This document shows, piece after piece, positions 1 through 13,752 of a stretch of DNA of 64,000 bases (its first letter is position 1; the number at the start of each line of letters is the position of its first letter). This DNA comes from Romanomermis culicivorax (lineage: Eukaryota; Nematoda; Enoplea; Mermithida; Mermithidae). The translations under genes were made by a program, and so were the position numbers. A model generated the notes under the pieces. That model searched no databases. It had not been told where the DNA came from and saw nothing but the letters and a program-made list of their open reading frames with translations. Location of the stretch: positions 1,984,001 to 2,048,000 of the forward strand of contig CAWUHX010000010.1 in assembly GCA_963922205.1 (NCBI GenBank), read 5' to 3'.

Positions 1-218
1 AATGAGTATGCTATTATACCCACGACTGGAGCAACCGCCCATAAATTTTAATAGTTTGACCTTTCAAAGTGCACCAAAACGCATGTTAAAGTGAGGTTTG
101 TTACTTCCCTACTCATTCTGGGCGATATGGTTCATAACTTCATGGTGTCTACTTTTTAGATAATCCAAGTAAAATTTTCGAGCGGTCTTGGATTTCCAAG
201 TTTTTGTAAAGGTCTCAC
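1..218. other. Upstream flank of the PLD gene
   Basis: This stretch precedes the first ATG of the PLD gene. I see no convincing TATA box or coding exon in it. It probably holds the 5' untranslated region and part of the promoter, or the end of an upstream intron if there is a further non-coding exon. Confidence 0.3.
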
Positions 219-3200
219 ATGGCGCAACGCTCACCGGAAGAGTGTGCTGAAAGCGATATCCGTGTGGCCGTTGATAGCGACGAAGATAATCTGACCGTTT
301 CTTCGTCGGAGTTCGACGAATATGAAAAATGCGACTGCATAGTTCAAGATTCGAAGGCGAAATTAGGTGTGTATTCAAACGTCTAAAAGAGACGTGTACA
401 TAGTTTTTTAGAATCAATGGCTTGAACAGTTGATTTCTATTTTTAATTTGTGTAACAGAAAATCTTTTGAAAAATTCATATCTTAAATGATTCAGAAAAC
501 AGTGTACCCGCGAAGGGCAGCTGAAAGTTCAATTCTGTTGAATTTGTTAAGCCGCATTTCCCTATATTTCCTTGTACGATATTGCCCGCGACAACTCACG
601 ACGTCAGTATTTCTTACCCGGTGTTGCATTGAAAGCGACGATAACAAGTGCCCATCGAGATACTGAACATTCGCTTCATTTATTGAACCCCTACATGTAA
701 TTTGATTCATATGTATTTTATTCCGTTTTCATGTTTATCGTCTTGACTATTCTTTTTAGATATTGCATAGATTTAGAACATGGTCCACATAAATGGTCTA
801 TCGAGAAGAAATATACGGATTTTCAAAAGTTACATAATCGTCTATTGATGTACAGGGCGGCGAGTAAATTGGCTGGTCCAATGAGGAAGTAAATAATTTT
901 GATCTCATGCGTATTGTAGATGATTAATGAAATATTTTTCAGGCGGAAACAACTTAAGCCTGGAGAACCAAGGTAAAATAAAAATATTACCATTTATTTT
1001 CTGTCCGTTGGTTTGTTCTACGAAAGTCATCTAATAGAAAGCAGGGCCCTATAAATAGAAATTGCTGTCGGAATTTTTTATTTATAATTTGACAATGGTT
1101 GACATCGCTTGATAGGATTTTAAAAATTCAGGTTTATAGCAAAAAAAATATTTTGGTCAAAAATACTGAAACACAAAATACGGCAAGCGGAAGTCAATTT
1201 TCACATTATGTGTTAATTGGTGTATAATTTCTTATTCAGAAAATGTGGTGTGGCTGATTGTATTAAACATCTCTTGATATGTAATACTTTTGTTTCTTCA
1301 TTAGAACAGTGACTATGCTTTGCTACACAAATAATTGCGGACTTTACGACTGTCCGTTGGACGTTGACGAAAAGTTTGATCCGACTTCGGCTCGCAACTT
1401 TTTCGGTGATACGAATTTTAGCATCAGGGACGATAGCATGTCGGGAAAAAACAATAACGTTGAAGAAGAAAACGACGATAAGACCAAAGCTGCACAGGGT
1501 TGCGATCAAGTGGATGGTAGTGATAAAAAGGGAAAATTTACCACGCACAAAATGCCACATTTTCCTTTATTGCCCGATTCGTTAGTTTTGGCGGGACACG
1601 TGGATCATCGTAGAGTAAGGGGAATATTTGCTTCCGAGATACAGGAAATCCCTATCTCGAATCTAAAATATTCGGCTTACTTGCAGCGAAATCTGTTTGT
1701 TTAGTCAACGAGCTACAGATACTTCTTGACTACTTCTTCTCTATAATATGCTTTTATAGCTTGACAACTCTTCAAGATTTCGTTTCACTAAATCGATTTT
1801 GTGCGTGGCACTAATATATATTTTTTTATAAAATGAAGATTTCCGATACGTCGAATCTAGGCGTGCTGGACCGCTATTTTCTGAATTTGTTGGTTTTTTT
1901 CTCAACTCTTAAATTTACGAATTTAACGATTTTGGCATTTTTGATGTTCTGACATTTGTGCTTAACGTCATATAAAAATGTATCCTCTTTTTTGTCTTAC
2001 TATCTATTCTAAAATTTTGTATAGAGAGTCATTCATTTATAATATTTTAAGGATGAGCTGCAGCGATACCTGTGTAGAATATTGCATATTCCGTCATTGA
2101 GAAATCACCATGAGACGGTAATTTTCATATTTTTCTCGCTAAGTCACTGAATAAACCATAAATTCTAGGCCGAATTTTTGGAAGTAAGTCGCTTGTCGTT
2201 CGTGCACAATTTAGGTGGAAAGTTTAAAGAAGGCATTGTCAAGAAACGCCCAGGAGGTAGATTAGATTACAGAACATTGCGGAGATATTGTTGCGAACAT
2301 TGCGGAAAGTGGAACAAAAGGTATTTGTAGTGCGACTAGAAATGTTGAAGGTTCTTTTCTCAATTTTCTAGCACTGATTGAAAATGCGTTTGACTTCACT
2401 AATCTGAAAAATTTTCTCCAAACAGCTAATTTCTTTATTGTAGCCGCATTTGCAAAAATGTCTTCATTTAGATGGCTTATGGTCAAAGATAGCTTTATTG
2501 CATACATGAATCCGCATAACTGGTCAGTTCATGAAGTTTTACTTTTTGATCCGGACTTTCAAGTCTTGTGTGGCGGTCAAAAAGTCGAAGGCGTTCCTAA
2601 ATCGCTGTCCTTGTCGAATTTGAGTCGGTTAGTTCAATTTTGTATCTACCCTCTTGATCCTGTCATCCGATTTTGATCTTTTTCTACAGTGAATTGATAT
2701 TGAAGTGTGACTCCGAACGGACGGCTAGCCGTTGGCATGACGACATCAAGAAGGTGTTATCCGGACCTGGTAAACAATGGACAAAGACTAATAGATTCGG
2801 GTCATCGTTTCCTGTTCGCGATGCATCATATGCCCAGTGGTGAGTCAAATTTTCGGGTGGTTCAAAAGCAAAGCTTTATATGCCAAATACACAAGTTTTG
2901 AACATTACATGTTCAGTTAGTTTGCGAGGTCAGGCAACTGATTTCTCAAAATTCTATGTCTTCAATCTGTTCCCTTGACAAGAATTTCAGATGTTATGTT
3001 CCTCGATTTCAAGACTTTCTACTTGATTTTTTTATTCATACTGACTGTGAACATTTTTACCAATAATAAAAAGTTCAGAAACTTGGAAATCAAAAATTCT
3101 TGAGGTTCGTCGACGGTGGTCGCTTTATGGAACATGCGGCCAACATGATGGAATTAGCAAAAGAGGAAATTTTCATTACCGATTGGTGGCTAACACCCGA

Positions 3201-6200
3201 AGTTTACATGAAAAGACCTGCTCAAAAAACCGGCGATCCATGGCAACTGATGAACATTCTGAAACGTAAAGCCGAACAAGGTGTACGAGTCTTCGTTTTG
3301 CTTTACAAAGAATTGGAGATCGCACTGGGGATCGGAAGCGCTTACGCGAAACGTATTCTGATGAATTTACACCCTAGAATTTTAGTACGTTTTGGGTCAT
3401 GTGCAGAAACGGTTCCAAAACAATTTTATTAGATATAATTTTCTTGGAAACTTATTTCAATCATTTTGCAGTCTTTTATGCCAAGTTTCTGCAAACTTGG
3501 GATTTTAATGTGAATAGCCAGTTGAGTAATTATTTTTTTCGTCTTATGACGATGATTTTTCAGGTAATGAGACATCCTGAACACATACCTTACCCGTGGA
3601 TGTGGGCTCATCACGAAAAAATTATTGTCATCGATCAAAATATTGCTTTTGTCGGTGGAATCGATCTGTGTTACGGCCGCTGGGATGATCATGGTCACAA
3701 GTAAATATTTGCACAGCTTCCTGGCTCTAGGAGCGTAAGTGGCTGTTTTAATGTAGAGGTTTATCTAATGCGGTCTATTCGGGGAAGGGTCGGAAGGGAC
3801 CCAAAATGAACGAATTCCATCCTCAACATTTGTTGAAAATTACTCAAAAATATGTATGAAAGTCCTTTAAAAAATCATTGAGGGGCTCTTAATGACTTTT
3901 TCACACTTTTTTTAATCCAAATTGACCATTTTTAGTCTGAAAATTTACACTTTCGTAGCTTTTTGCCAGATAATGATGATGCTTCGAACAGCCTCCGTGT
4001 CTTCCTTGACTTTTGGTATCCCGTCGACCCCCGAAGTTTTCATGATAGCACTTTTCAGCCCTAATTATCAATGTATGTGGTCTCCTCGAGACATCATTTT
4101 TTCCTTGATATTTTTTTTTCAGATTTAAACTACTAGTAATAATTTCGCCTTGAAAGTTGCTTTTTTGGGTTTATGCTAAAAACATTCCTTTCAATCGCTA
4201 AATTTTCCTAAATGTATATTTGTACATCTTGCTGAAAGATAAATAAACGATACATATGTACCGGTTATAGGTTAGAAACTAGAATCAACATTCTACTCGA
4301 ACGTTTCCTGAATAGCGAGATTTTTTCTAAACTTCATGGATGTCTTGACTCTAAATGTGTATACATAAAATTATTTATGTTCCATATAGGAATGAACCAA
4401 CTAGCTGCGAAGTTTACAAGTTTCCAAAGCTTTCTTCTAGGAACTAAAAAAATGCTTTTTAAGAAAACCAAGAATGTTTGTTTCTGAAGCCACGAAAATC
4501 AAAAAGTTCAAGTGATTAGTCTGACTCTGTAATTCAGAGTGAAGTTAATTTAGCGGGTCGAAAAAAGTCAAGAATATCGGAGCTGTTATTTTTTAGACTT
4601 GAATTTTGTCGCATTTCAATTATACATTTACAATACAAACATTTCAATTATATAATGATCTTCCTGAATTTGTGAAAAATTTTGGCATAATCGAATATTC
4701 TACAACTTCTCCTCAAAGTGATTCTTCCTTAATTCATCCCATTTCAGACTTGTCGATCTCGGCAACCCATTTTTGCCGACCATCGAATCGCCGGAGCAAG
4801 GCCACCACCCGAAAACTGTCGTCGACGAAATCAAAGCTTTGACCGAAAAACAAAGATCGTCACCGCTTTTAGCTGCCGTCCCGGTGGCGTCCGGCGACGT
4901 TGACGAAACGGACGAAGTTTCCTTTCCTCCTGACGCCGCTACTAGGCGTGTAGCGCTGCAAGCGTCGGCGTCGCCGTCGTCCTCCGTTACGGGTCGTTGG
5001 CGAAACGCTGCTCGTCGCGCCGTCGCGAACGGTCGAAAAACGTTTTTGCGAGCGCCGACTCAAACGCCAATTAATGCGCCTACGACGCGCTTTAATTTGG
5101 CGGATATTGTTGTCCAGGCAATAAATCCACTTTTAAATCATAACGAAAACTATTGTCTTTTGTACTGTTACCTATTAATCTAATATTGCTCGATCAAGTG
5201 ATTTGTGTTAAATTGCTATAATGTATAGGATCTTATAATGATCTTTCTGCCAAAAATTATGGGCCCTGTTCCCCATGTTAGTTTTTTTGCCCTCGAAAGA
5301 AGATCATTTTCTGGCTATGTTTATCAAAACTAGCCATAAAAATTTCGTATTATGAATGTCTAAATGTATTAATATTTCGCAATTTGGTTTCTAAAGGTTT
5401 AGATAATGTTGGGAAACTATCATCTTTGATTCTTCATTTACAGTTCGTTATGCAAATTTCTATTGATGAATATTGTAAAACAATCATGAATCTATCAATC
5501 ATCCTTTTCGGTTAGAGTGATGATCTTCCCTCTGCTGCATGTATTGTTGGATTATTACTGATCCTATATTGCATTTTTTTAGTATCAAAGTTATTTGGAG
5601 AGCGATAAGATGCAGAAAGTTAAAGCAAAAGAAAATACGCCTCCGATGGGACGGAAGAGTAAGATTTCAGTGAGTAAATAATTCAATCTTTTACACCATT
5701 GCTAACTCCAAAAATTTTGAAAAATTCTTAATCTGTGGACTTTTAGTGCTCTTTTGGTTTTCTGTTTGGTGTAAAAATATGAAAAGGCCAGGCCCTACAG
5801 AAAAGTCGTTGAAATGTGCATAATAGTTAAATATGGCTTTTTATTTTAGACTGTCGACAGAATGAAGCATCTTCTAAAACGTGAATCATTAAAGGACGAT
5901 ATATACGGCGAATATGAAGACATGTACGTAAATACGCGTGTTTTTTCGATTTTTCAACCAGTTTAGAAATACATGTTGCTGACAAAGCAAGTTGAAATTG
6001 ATTGAAAATAATGCTTACCACGTACATATGTACACAACGTCCAGATGTTTTTTGTATTAAAATCTAATTTTTTGAAGTTTAGGCTACTCGAAATCGAACG
6101 TCACCAAGATCAATACGAAAAAGATGCGAAAGGAAATTATTGGATAGGGAAAGATTACGTTAATTTCATTTTTAAAGACATCGTCGGTTTAGAACTGCCA

Positions 6201-9200
6201 TATTGCGGTAAAAGTTTGTTGGATGAGTCATCCATCTCAACAAAACTTGAGATGCAGTAACCAGACTAGAAGAAACGACGATTAATAATTAATATTGGAT
6301 TGGATTTAAAATCCTTTAAAATTTAAACATTTAATGAAGAAGTTCAAAAACGTTCACAAAGTCGATTTCAAAAATATTTTTGTAATTTAGTTCTGCTTTC
6401 GCCATTCTATACATTTCTTGACCACTGAAATTCTCAGATTTTCGCAGCATAATAATATTGATTTTTTTCTTTATTTCCGCAGAATCTTGGATTTAGCCGT
6501 TTACTAACACTGCGATACAGCCGATTTATCTGATTAATGAATATCATTGCGACTTGAAATCATGAGGGGAAGTGCCATTGGAACCCCCGAAATTGTCGGC
6601 CATTTTTTGACTCCCAAGATTTGCGGATTACATGGCTGAAATATTTTTATGAATGGAAAAACTGAAAAATGTCAATTTTCAAGTAGAAAATAGTCATTTT
6701 TAACCAAAAAATCCCATTTTTCGGCGCTTCACCCCGCAAATACATATTTTTATGGTTTTTAGATTACTTTTATTTTTTAATCTTTCTGGACGAAATATTT
6801 GATGTTTTCTCTCTTCAATGACTTTTTGAATTTTATTTTGAAAATTTTGAAAATTGAAAATTCAAATGCTGTGTTTATCTGTATGCAGGATTTTTCCGTA
6901 CCGGTCGATCCGTACCGTACGGAAATCTAATCTAGTGAAAAAATTCATGTACCCATTTCCGTACAATCATTATTTTCCACTTGCTTCATAAAAGTTCAAA
7001 GTATACATAGATCGTAAAAGTAGGAACATGCTTGCTCACTCTAAAATTGATGAATTTACTCCACTTTTATCAGAAAAACGATTAAACGCTAATTTTTTTT
7101 AACTTCATTCAAATCGCGTAGTTCTGAACTTTTGCAACTAGATTTAATGGGTTTTGGAGGAAAATAATGAAAAGTCTGGTAAAACGTTCAATTTCAAGGC
7201 TTGTAACATGTTGGAAAATGCATTTTCAGCTTATTCTTATTCAATAGGTTATCGATCGTAATCACTGTTTTTTAGCATAGGTAATAGAGCTTCACACCGG
7301 GTACCCGAATTACCCGGGTATACCCGGGTACCCGGGTAATGGTTTTCATTTTGTACCCGGGTAATGGTTTTCATTTTGTACCCGGGTATACCCGGGTACA
7401 CGGGTAATTCGGGTACCCGTTTTGTATCACGTATAATATGTAGACTTGAGAGTAGAGGTGTATGCATAGTTTTTTTAGCCTTTTACAAGCCATGGCTTGT
7501 TGGACTGACAAAATGGCTTGTAGAATTTTAGTCCAACAAGCAAAAATGGCTTGTCAGAATTTTTTGAGTCATGTGTTTGATCATATCGGATACAGAAAAG
7601 ATGCATTTTGGTGCATTTTAGAAGGTCATAATCTCAAAATTTTCCGGCGCTTCACGCCGGTTATAACTTAAATAAGCATTATTATTTATTTCCTAGCTCA
7701 GGCGCTGCTTCTAACATGTCTACCTTCATTTATCATTTAATCTTTAGTTTTAATCATCTTAAACGTATTATCTCATGTTTTAATTGGTAATCTTCAATAT
7801 TTCATCTTGATATTTAATGAAGATTCACATTTTTCCCTTGACACATTTTTTGAGAAAGATCAATACGTCAAGTCTGTAAACTTTTTGAAGTGGTTATTCC
7901 TTTCTCAACGTAAAATCAATTCAAAAGCTTCATGGAAGTAGTTTCCGGAAACTTCTACTCTTCTTGCTCATATTTGGCCAAGTTCATTAGAGTGTGTGAA
8001 TAAATCATTGATTTTAAAATTTTTCAAACATGAAATTCCAGAAATTACGACCTTTGAACAGAAAATTCGAAACTAATTCTTCAAACAAGTGGTTGGAAAA
8101 TTGATTTTCCAGTATCGCAGAATGTCAATACCCAAAAAAATTTTCCGGCGTTTCAGGCAGGAAAGATTAATAGCTTTTTTGGGCTCTCACTTGTCATCAT
8201 AGACGACTTAACCGTTGATTTCTCATGTAATTCAAAGTCATTATGTTCTTGGATAGTTTGCTGGAAAATTTTTTCCACAATGCTTGTAGATTAGACTTCG
8301 ATCAAACTCAAAAATTTCAAATGTTTCCTGAATTTTAATGAATTAACGGCTCTAAAATGTTATTGAATAAATGTTGAATGACATCTCTTTTTTGATCGAT
8401 TGCCGTGATACTCAATATATACATTTCTTTAAAAAATAACCTAGCATTGGAATTTATTCACGTATACTGATATTATAAAATTGGCTTGCAAAAATTTGGA
8501 ATGGCTTGTAAAATTTAAGGTCAACAAGCCACTTAACTTGTGAGTCGTAGGTCAAAAGAACCCTGGAGGCATGCAAATTTTGCTTTGTCTCGTCAATAAT
8601 ATTGAGCTATCGTGATGTGATGTGTAGTATTTTGCAGCGTAGGTGCGTCGATGATGTGTATCAATCATCATCTCTAGCATTATATTCGCAATATACCTAC
8701 CTATGCAGCCTATTGTATACAACAACACAACCAGTGTTTCAACACAAGTGTTGGAAAATATTATGTAGTAGGGAGGACTACGGAGTGTGTGTAATGCATC
8801 ATTCTATTTTCACAGTGTATCTGTCTAATATTATATATGTACATTAACATTACAACTTATTTTAACATTTACCCGGGTATACCCGGGTAATTCGGGTACC
8901 CGGGTACCCGAGTAATGAATAAACGGGTACCCGGGTACGAAATTTTTGTCGTGTGAAGCTCTAATAGGTAATCATAATAATAAACAGTCTTTTCAGATGA
9001 ATGAAACGATGATAATCAATGTTGAAAAAAATTCAGCTGCAAAAATTCAATCTTTTAGTTGAAAATTGTTAATGCCGGCGCGCAGCGCCGAAAAATTTTC
9101 TAAATTACAATGCTCTGTCATTTTTCTGCTGTGATGATGTTTGAATCATATTTCAAATGGAAAGTTTATGTTCACAAAACAGTAAAATATTCAAACGCTG

Positions 9201-12200
9201 CAAAAGGATCGAGAAAAAGCTTGATTTTTTTCAACTATGTCAAGAAACAATACAAGATCGAACATCATCTACGATGTGATGATGTTCAAAAAATATAAAC
9301 AGAAGATAGGACGACATTTTTCAACCGTGAACCAGAACTAGCATTCAAAATTATAAATTATTTGAATCCGACGCGAGGCGCCGGAAAATTTCCAGGATTT
9401 TTTGTTTTAAAATGCATGAAAATGAATTTCCAGACGGGAAATCCTATAACGTAATCAAAATTATCGTCAGGCTTTAGGTTGCACTGCGCATCAAAAAATC
9501 CGTACGGTATGGAAAACTTGGTAAAAGTTTTCCGTACCAGCCCAAAAAAATCCGTCTGCTAAAACCCCGTCTGTATGTGTGAGCGTATTGTCATTTATTC
9601 GTTTATTTCTTAAACAGACTTAGTCGACAGAAAAATCGTGCCTCGTATGCCATGGCACGATATTTCGTCCGTGGTTTACGGCGAAGCGGCGAGGGACGTC
9701 GCTCGTCATTTCATACAACGCTGGAATGCTTGCAAAGTATATCGAACTGACTTTTTGAATATTTTGCTACATGTACATAATTTTTAAGCAAGAGAAATTA
9801 AAAAAAGTCGAGTTATATCCGTTATTGATGCCAAAATCTTACGAAAGCGTACACGTGCCGCCGATTTTCAGAAAGTTGTCGCATAGTTGTAGTACTCAGG
9901 TAACTTTGATTTAAAAAAATCGTTGTGTTCAGAAATTTTTACGAAAATTAAATTTTTCGGCTTCTCACCTACAAAACTTCAGATTAAGTAGTTTTAAAAT
10001 TAATCTAAAACTGGGGAGACTGCGCTGAGAAATCTAAAATATAGTTATGTTTTTTCCATTAGAAAATAATGTTATCAATTCTTTTCGTCAAATAATTACG
10101 GATTTTTGTAGATGTTTACACTGAAACCTCAAAGCTTTCAATAGTTTTTCTGTAACGCTCTATTTTCTGGCTTAATTATCCTAGTTTTTTGAAATGACCG
10201 CTTTTCCCTGATGTATTTTTTTGCAACGTAGATTTTAAGAAGTGCTAGAAGCTGGTCGTGTGCAATAAATACCGTCGAAGAGAGCATTCATCAAGCTTAC
10301 ATAAAATTGATAGCTAATGCAAAACATTATATTTATATCGAAGTAAGCTTAATAATACTTGACAGCGGAATCGTTTCGTTCAAAAATTGCTTGTTTTCGT
10401 TTCAAGAATCAATTTTTCATTAGTTTAATCAACGGTCGAGAAGTTCGAAATCAAATTGCTCAAGCATTGCTCGGTCGAATAGTAAAAGCTCATAAGTACG
10501 TGTGAAGTTTCTTCTACAGATAGCCATTAAAAAGTGCTCGGTCATTGTCTACACAGCGGTTCGTAGTGTTTTTAATAAGTCAAATTAAAAGTAGAAGTCT
10601 AAGCCTGAAGTTTTCAGTCCCTGTTCAACTTTCCTAGGATGTTTCTAAGAAATTGGTTCAACGTATATTCTTCAAAATACTTAGACCCATAATACGATTT
10701 TAGGCTTGACAGAATGGAATTTCTTTCTGTGTTATGTTATTATTTTTCAGTTATCGACATTTAAATTAAATTTTAATTATTTTATAGTTCAACCCATATA
10801 TGTAACTCGATAATGTTGAAAATCGCTATTTTCGCATAAAAATTAAAATTTCATATCGACTTGAAAACATTATTTACCAAAATTTACTTTTTTAATAGGA
10901 TTGCAGTCATCAGCACTGAGAAAATATTATCTGCAAAAACTTTTTTGATATGATTTTCTCGGCCTTCCAACCTACTACCCTAAAATTCCAAGTATTCTGC
11001 ACTCTGAGTTCCAATTTTTTATATTTCTCTCAGTTAATGAGATCCTTAAATATTGTATATTTTCGATTATTCTTTCACTTTAGCGTCATAGCCTTCTTTT
11101 AGGAGCCGCGAAACTTTCCGAGTATACATTTTAATGCCTTTATTGCCCGCATTCGAAGGCGAATTGGGTGAACCCAGTGGCGCATCCTTGCAAACAATTT
11201 TGCATTGGACGTATAGTTCAATATCGAAAGGGCCCAACAGTTTACTATACAATTTGGAAAAGGAAGGTTAGAAAGACGATCGGAATTCTGGGTGAACGTA
11301 CTATCTGGAGGCTCAAATATCTCTACCTGAACCTTTTAAAATGAAAAACTATCATTCACTCCTATCTAAACTTTGAGGAAATAACAATTTTTCCAAGAAA
11401 TGGGATTATTTGCCAAAATTGGTCGTTTTGAAAATCTTTATTCCTCCCCTAAAATTTCCCTTCTTTACCCTCCACCTACCTGAAAAATTTTAGCCATTTT
11501 TGCGACTGAAGTGTCTCTATTTTTCGACAAAAATCACCGTTTTTGGCGGGTGAAATGAAGTTGATTTCTATGCGCTAAATCGTAATTCCTCAATAGTGCG
11601 CATCTACAGTCAAGACCGATGAACCTATGTGGTGTAAAATCAGCACTAAATCATCTTCAGTAAGAGGTTTTTTAAGAATCAACTCGATCCATGTTAAAGT
11701 GAAGGTTATTTTTCGTATTTTTATTCATTACGACATGGCCTTACTGATTGTTGGGCTATAAGACTATATAATTTTTGGAGCATCCTGTATCCGAGCACAA
11801 ATGTTTCAGTTAGCGATTTTTGGAAATATATACGATTCTATGCTTTACGGACACATACGGATTTGTGCGGTCGATTGGTAAAAAATTTCCGAACATTCGA
11901 ACTTTATTTCCTGTTGATCCTCTCTTTTTTTAGGTCAGCGAATTGATCTACATCCATAGCAAATTGATCATCGTCGACGATAAATTCGCCTTGATTGGAT
12001 CGGCCAACATTAACGATAGATCGCAATTAGGTGACCGCGATTCAGAAGTAAGAATTTCTATTATGACGTCGAAAAGTTATACTTTACCTTGTTGTAGCTA
12101 TTGAAACATAATATGGGTTTACATTAAATGCAATAATCTATTTCATGTTATGAGTCAGACGTTGGGTTCAAAATCTCGAAAATATAAACTTGGTTCGGTC

Positions 12201-13045
12201 TTCACAAATGAAAAAAGTTCATATCGGTGATGTTCTCATAACAGCTCCGAGTGGAGTGATGAATCATCTTCCTAACGTCAAATCTGCTTCATTGCTCATT
12301 TTCATTTATATGCTTTCTTTCCAATTTTGCTTGCATAGGTTGCTCTCTTCGTGGAAGATAAAGAATTTGTGCAGTCGAAAATGAACGGCAACGATTATCT
12401 AGCCGGTAAATTTTGTTCGTCTTTACGTCGGCAATTGTTCGCCGAACATTTGGGTTTTTTGGACGAAAAAATTTCGTCGGCCGATAAAATAGAAAAAGAA
12501 CAAATACGTGACTTGTTGCAAGATCCGATCTGCGACAAATTTTACCAATATTTTACCGATACGGCTAAGAAAAATACAGAAATTTACGACGAAGTAAAGG
12601 GAAAAATAAAATTTTAGTTCTTTCCAAATACTTTTAAAAATTAGCATAAATATTTATTTTTCATGGATTTTGGCGACAGATCTACTTTTCGTTATGTGTT
12701 TCTGGTGAGTCATGCCTTTGGAAGCTACTCTTTATTATCGCCTGAATATTTCCGCAAAAACTTAAATATATGACGGTTTCTTGCTTTGACATTAATCATT
12801 GTTTTGCCCAGATTTTCAAATGTTTCCCGTCCGATCAAGTTCGAACTTGGAGCGATTTGGCAGCTTATAAAAGCGATGCCTCAACGAATTGCCCGGCGGT
12901 TAGCAATCGACTATTGGCCGAGCATAAAATTGAACAACTATCCGGCACATTGGTCGAATTTCCGACCAAATTTTTATGGGACGAAAATTTGGCGCCACAG
13001 ATGTTGTCCAAAGAAGGCTTGGCGCCGGTAACCTTGTTCACCTAG
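219..13045 (+). CDS. Pld: Phospholipase D1-type enzyme (PX-PH-HKD2), 24 exons
   Basis: Hydrolyses phosphatidylcholine to phosphatidic acid and choline at membranes (family knowledge). Exons joined by eye: 219-366, 552-696, 760-888, 943-972, 1305-1614, 2052-2117, 2169-2320, 2472-2627, 2690-2839, 3105-3384, 3564-3700, 4748-5117, 5583-5669, 5850-5923, 6083-6207, 9618-9736, 9789-9899, 10232-10342, 10407-10495, 11103-11266, 11810-11877, 11934-12047, 12339-12593, 12812-13045. The sum is 3624 nt, giving 1207 aa, and splice phases agree throughout. The PX domain spans roughly residues 70-310, interrupted by an acidic insert in exon 5. The PH domain follows (KRWLMVKDS at the exon 7/8 junction). HKD motif 1 is HHEKIIVID near residue 539 and motif 2 is HSKLIIVDD near 1015. 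The protein ends in LFT, close to the hydrophobic PLD1 C-terminus. Exon 2's start and the GC donor at 5118 are the weakest joins. Length is slightly above the usual ~1070 aa because of a low-complexity loop in exon 12. Confidence 0.93.
3701..4747 (+). other. PLD intron 11, nothing recognised
   Basis: AT-rich 1 kb intron between the HKD1 exon and the loop exon. It starts GTAAAT and ends TTTCAG. I saw no inverted repeats, ORFs with family resemblance or RNA gene in it. Confidence 0.6.
6563..6790 (+). repeat. Dispersed repeat copy A in the large PLD intron
   Basis: Starts with GAGGGGAAGTGCCATTGGAA and contains a CGTCGGCCAT-like box and then TTTTCGGCGCTTCACCCCG. A second, diverged copy lies at 60960-61190 with the same order of boxes (GGGGGAAGTGCAATAGAAAC, GTCGTCGGCCAT, TCAATTTTCTCGGCGC). 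Probably an old MITE-like family; no terminal repeats or target duplication could be defined. Confidence 0.5.
6886..9569. mobile_element. Outer hAT-like non-autonomous element in the PLD intron
   Basis: Bounded by the 8-bp direct repeat TCTGTATG at 6878-6885 and 9570-9577, the duplication length of hAT transposons. The left end reads CAGGATTTTTCCGTACCGG. The right end, reverse-complemented, reads CGGGGTTTTAGCAGACGG and continues to GGTACGGAAA. The termini are imperfectly matched, with CCGTACGG palindromes just inside both. No transposase is present. The interior is interrupted by a second element at 7285-8963. Alternative: a chance 8-bp match flanking an older repeat. Confidence 0.55.
7285..8963. 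mobile_element. Inner hAT-like element nested in the outer one
   Basis: Perfect 13-bp terminal inverted repeats TAGAGCTTCACAC, flanked by an exact 8-bp duplication ATAGGTAA (7277-7284 and 8964-8971). Directly inside both ends is an array of ACCCGGGTA-type boxes (7297-7422 and 8868-8937) that form strong inverted repeats. The middle carries several boxes of the kind ATGGCTTGT and CAACAAGCC in both orientations. It has no coding capacity. The structure fits a non-autonomous hAT family, and it inserted after the outer element. Confidence 0.8.
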
Positions 13046-13743
13046 TCTTACTCACGCATCTACATACATTACGCAGTGTTTTTTTAATTGAGCAATTTTT
13101 TTCATCGTCGCTCTGTATGTTTTCTTTGTAGTTCTATGGTTTTTTATCGAACATACCTACGATTTTTGTGAAGTATTTGGGCTTTATGATTTCGCCAATT
13201 TTCTTTCTTCATAATTTGTTATATTTTAAATGCCGTTTAGAGCGCGTTTTAGCTTGATTTTCTGTGATTTATGCGATATTTTAAAGTCAAAAATTGAATA
13301 AAGCGAAATTTAGTTCTAAAGTACCAATCGATCTTTTTCTGACATCTGTGTTTAAACAAATATGTAAAAAATGAGACGCTGCAGTGGAGAAGAAATAATA
13401 GATTTTCAGCATAATAGTTCAATGTTTCGACGGTTGACTATTGTGATAGTGATGGAAAAATAATTTTTTGTGCTGCTCCAACTGCCATAAATCGGTAAAA
13501 TTTTGTTCTGCACACGCTGCCTCCTAGGGTAAGCTTTCCTGATTCGCCAACTAATGATATTATTCCTATTTAAGTCTGAAAAACTTTGCAGATAAAAAAC
13601 GATGGTCCATATTCAAAATGAGCTTTTTGGAAAGCATAAAGGACCTCGTGCAAAGGATAGAGCGGTGAGAATCTCCCGAGGCAATAAATTTCAAATACAA
13701 TGCACCAGATAGCCTAGTCTGTTTTTTATAAAATGCTCATAAA
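13046..13743. other. PLD 3' UTR and spacer
   Basis: Sequence between the PLD stop codon and the target duplication of the giant transposon. The first ~260 bp should be the PLD 3' untranslated region, ending near the AATAAA at 13297. I recognise nothing in the remainder. Confidence 0.6.
13297..13302 (+). terminator. Poly(A) signal of the PLD gene
   Basis: Canonical AATAAA about 250 bp after the PLD stop codon at 13043-13045, on the sense strand. It is the first good hexamer downstream of the stop. Confidence 0.6.
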
Positions 13744-13752
13744 CAGAAAATT
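13744..13752. repeat. Left 9-bp target-site duplication
   Basis: CAGAAAATT, directly outside the left end GGGTAGTACTAAAACCCGG. The identical 9-mer abuts the right end at 47178-47186. Nine base pairs is the signature duplication length of Mutator-like transposons. Confidence 0.9.
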
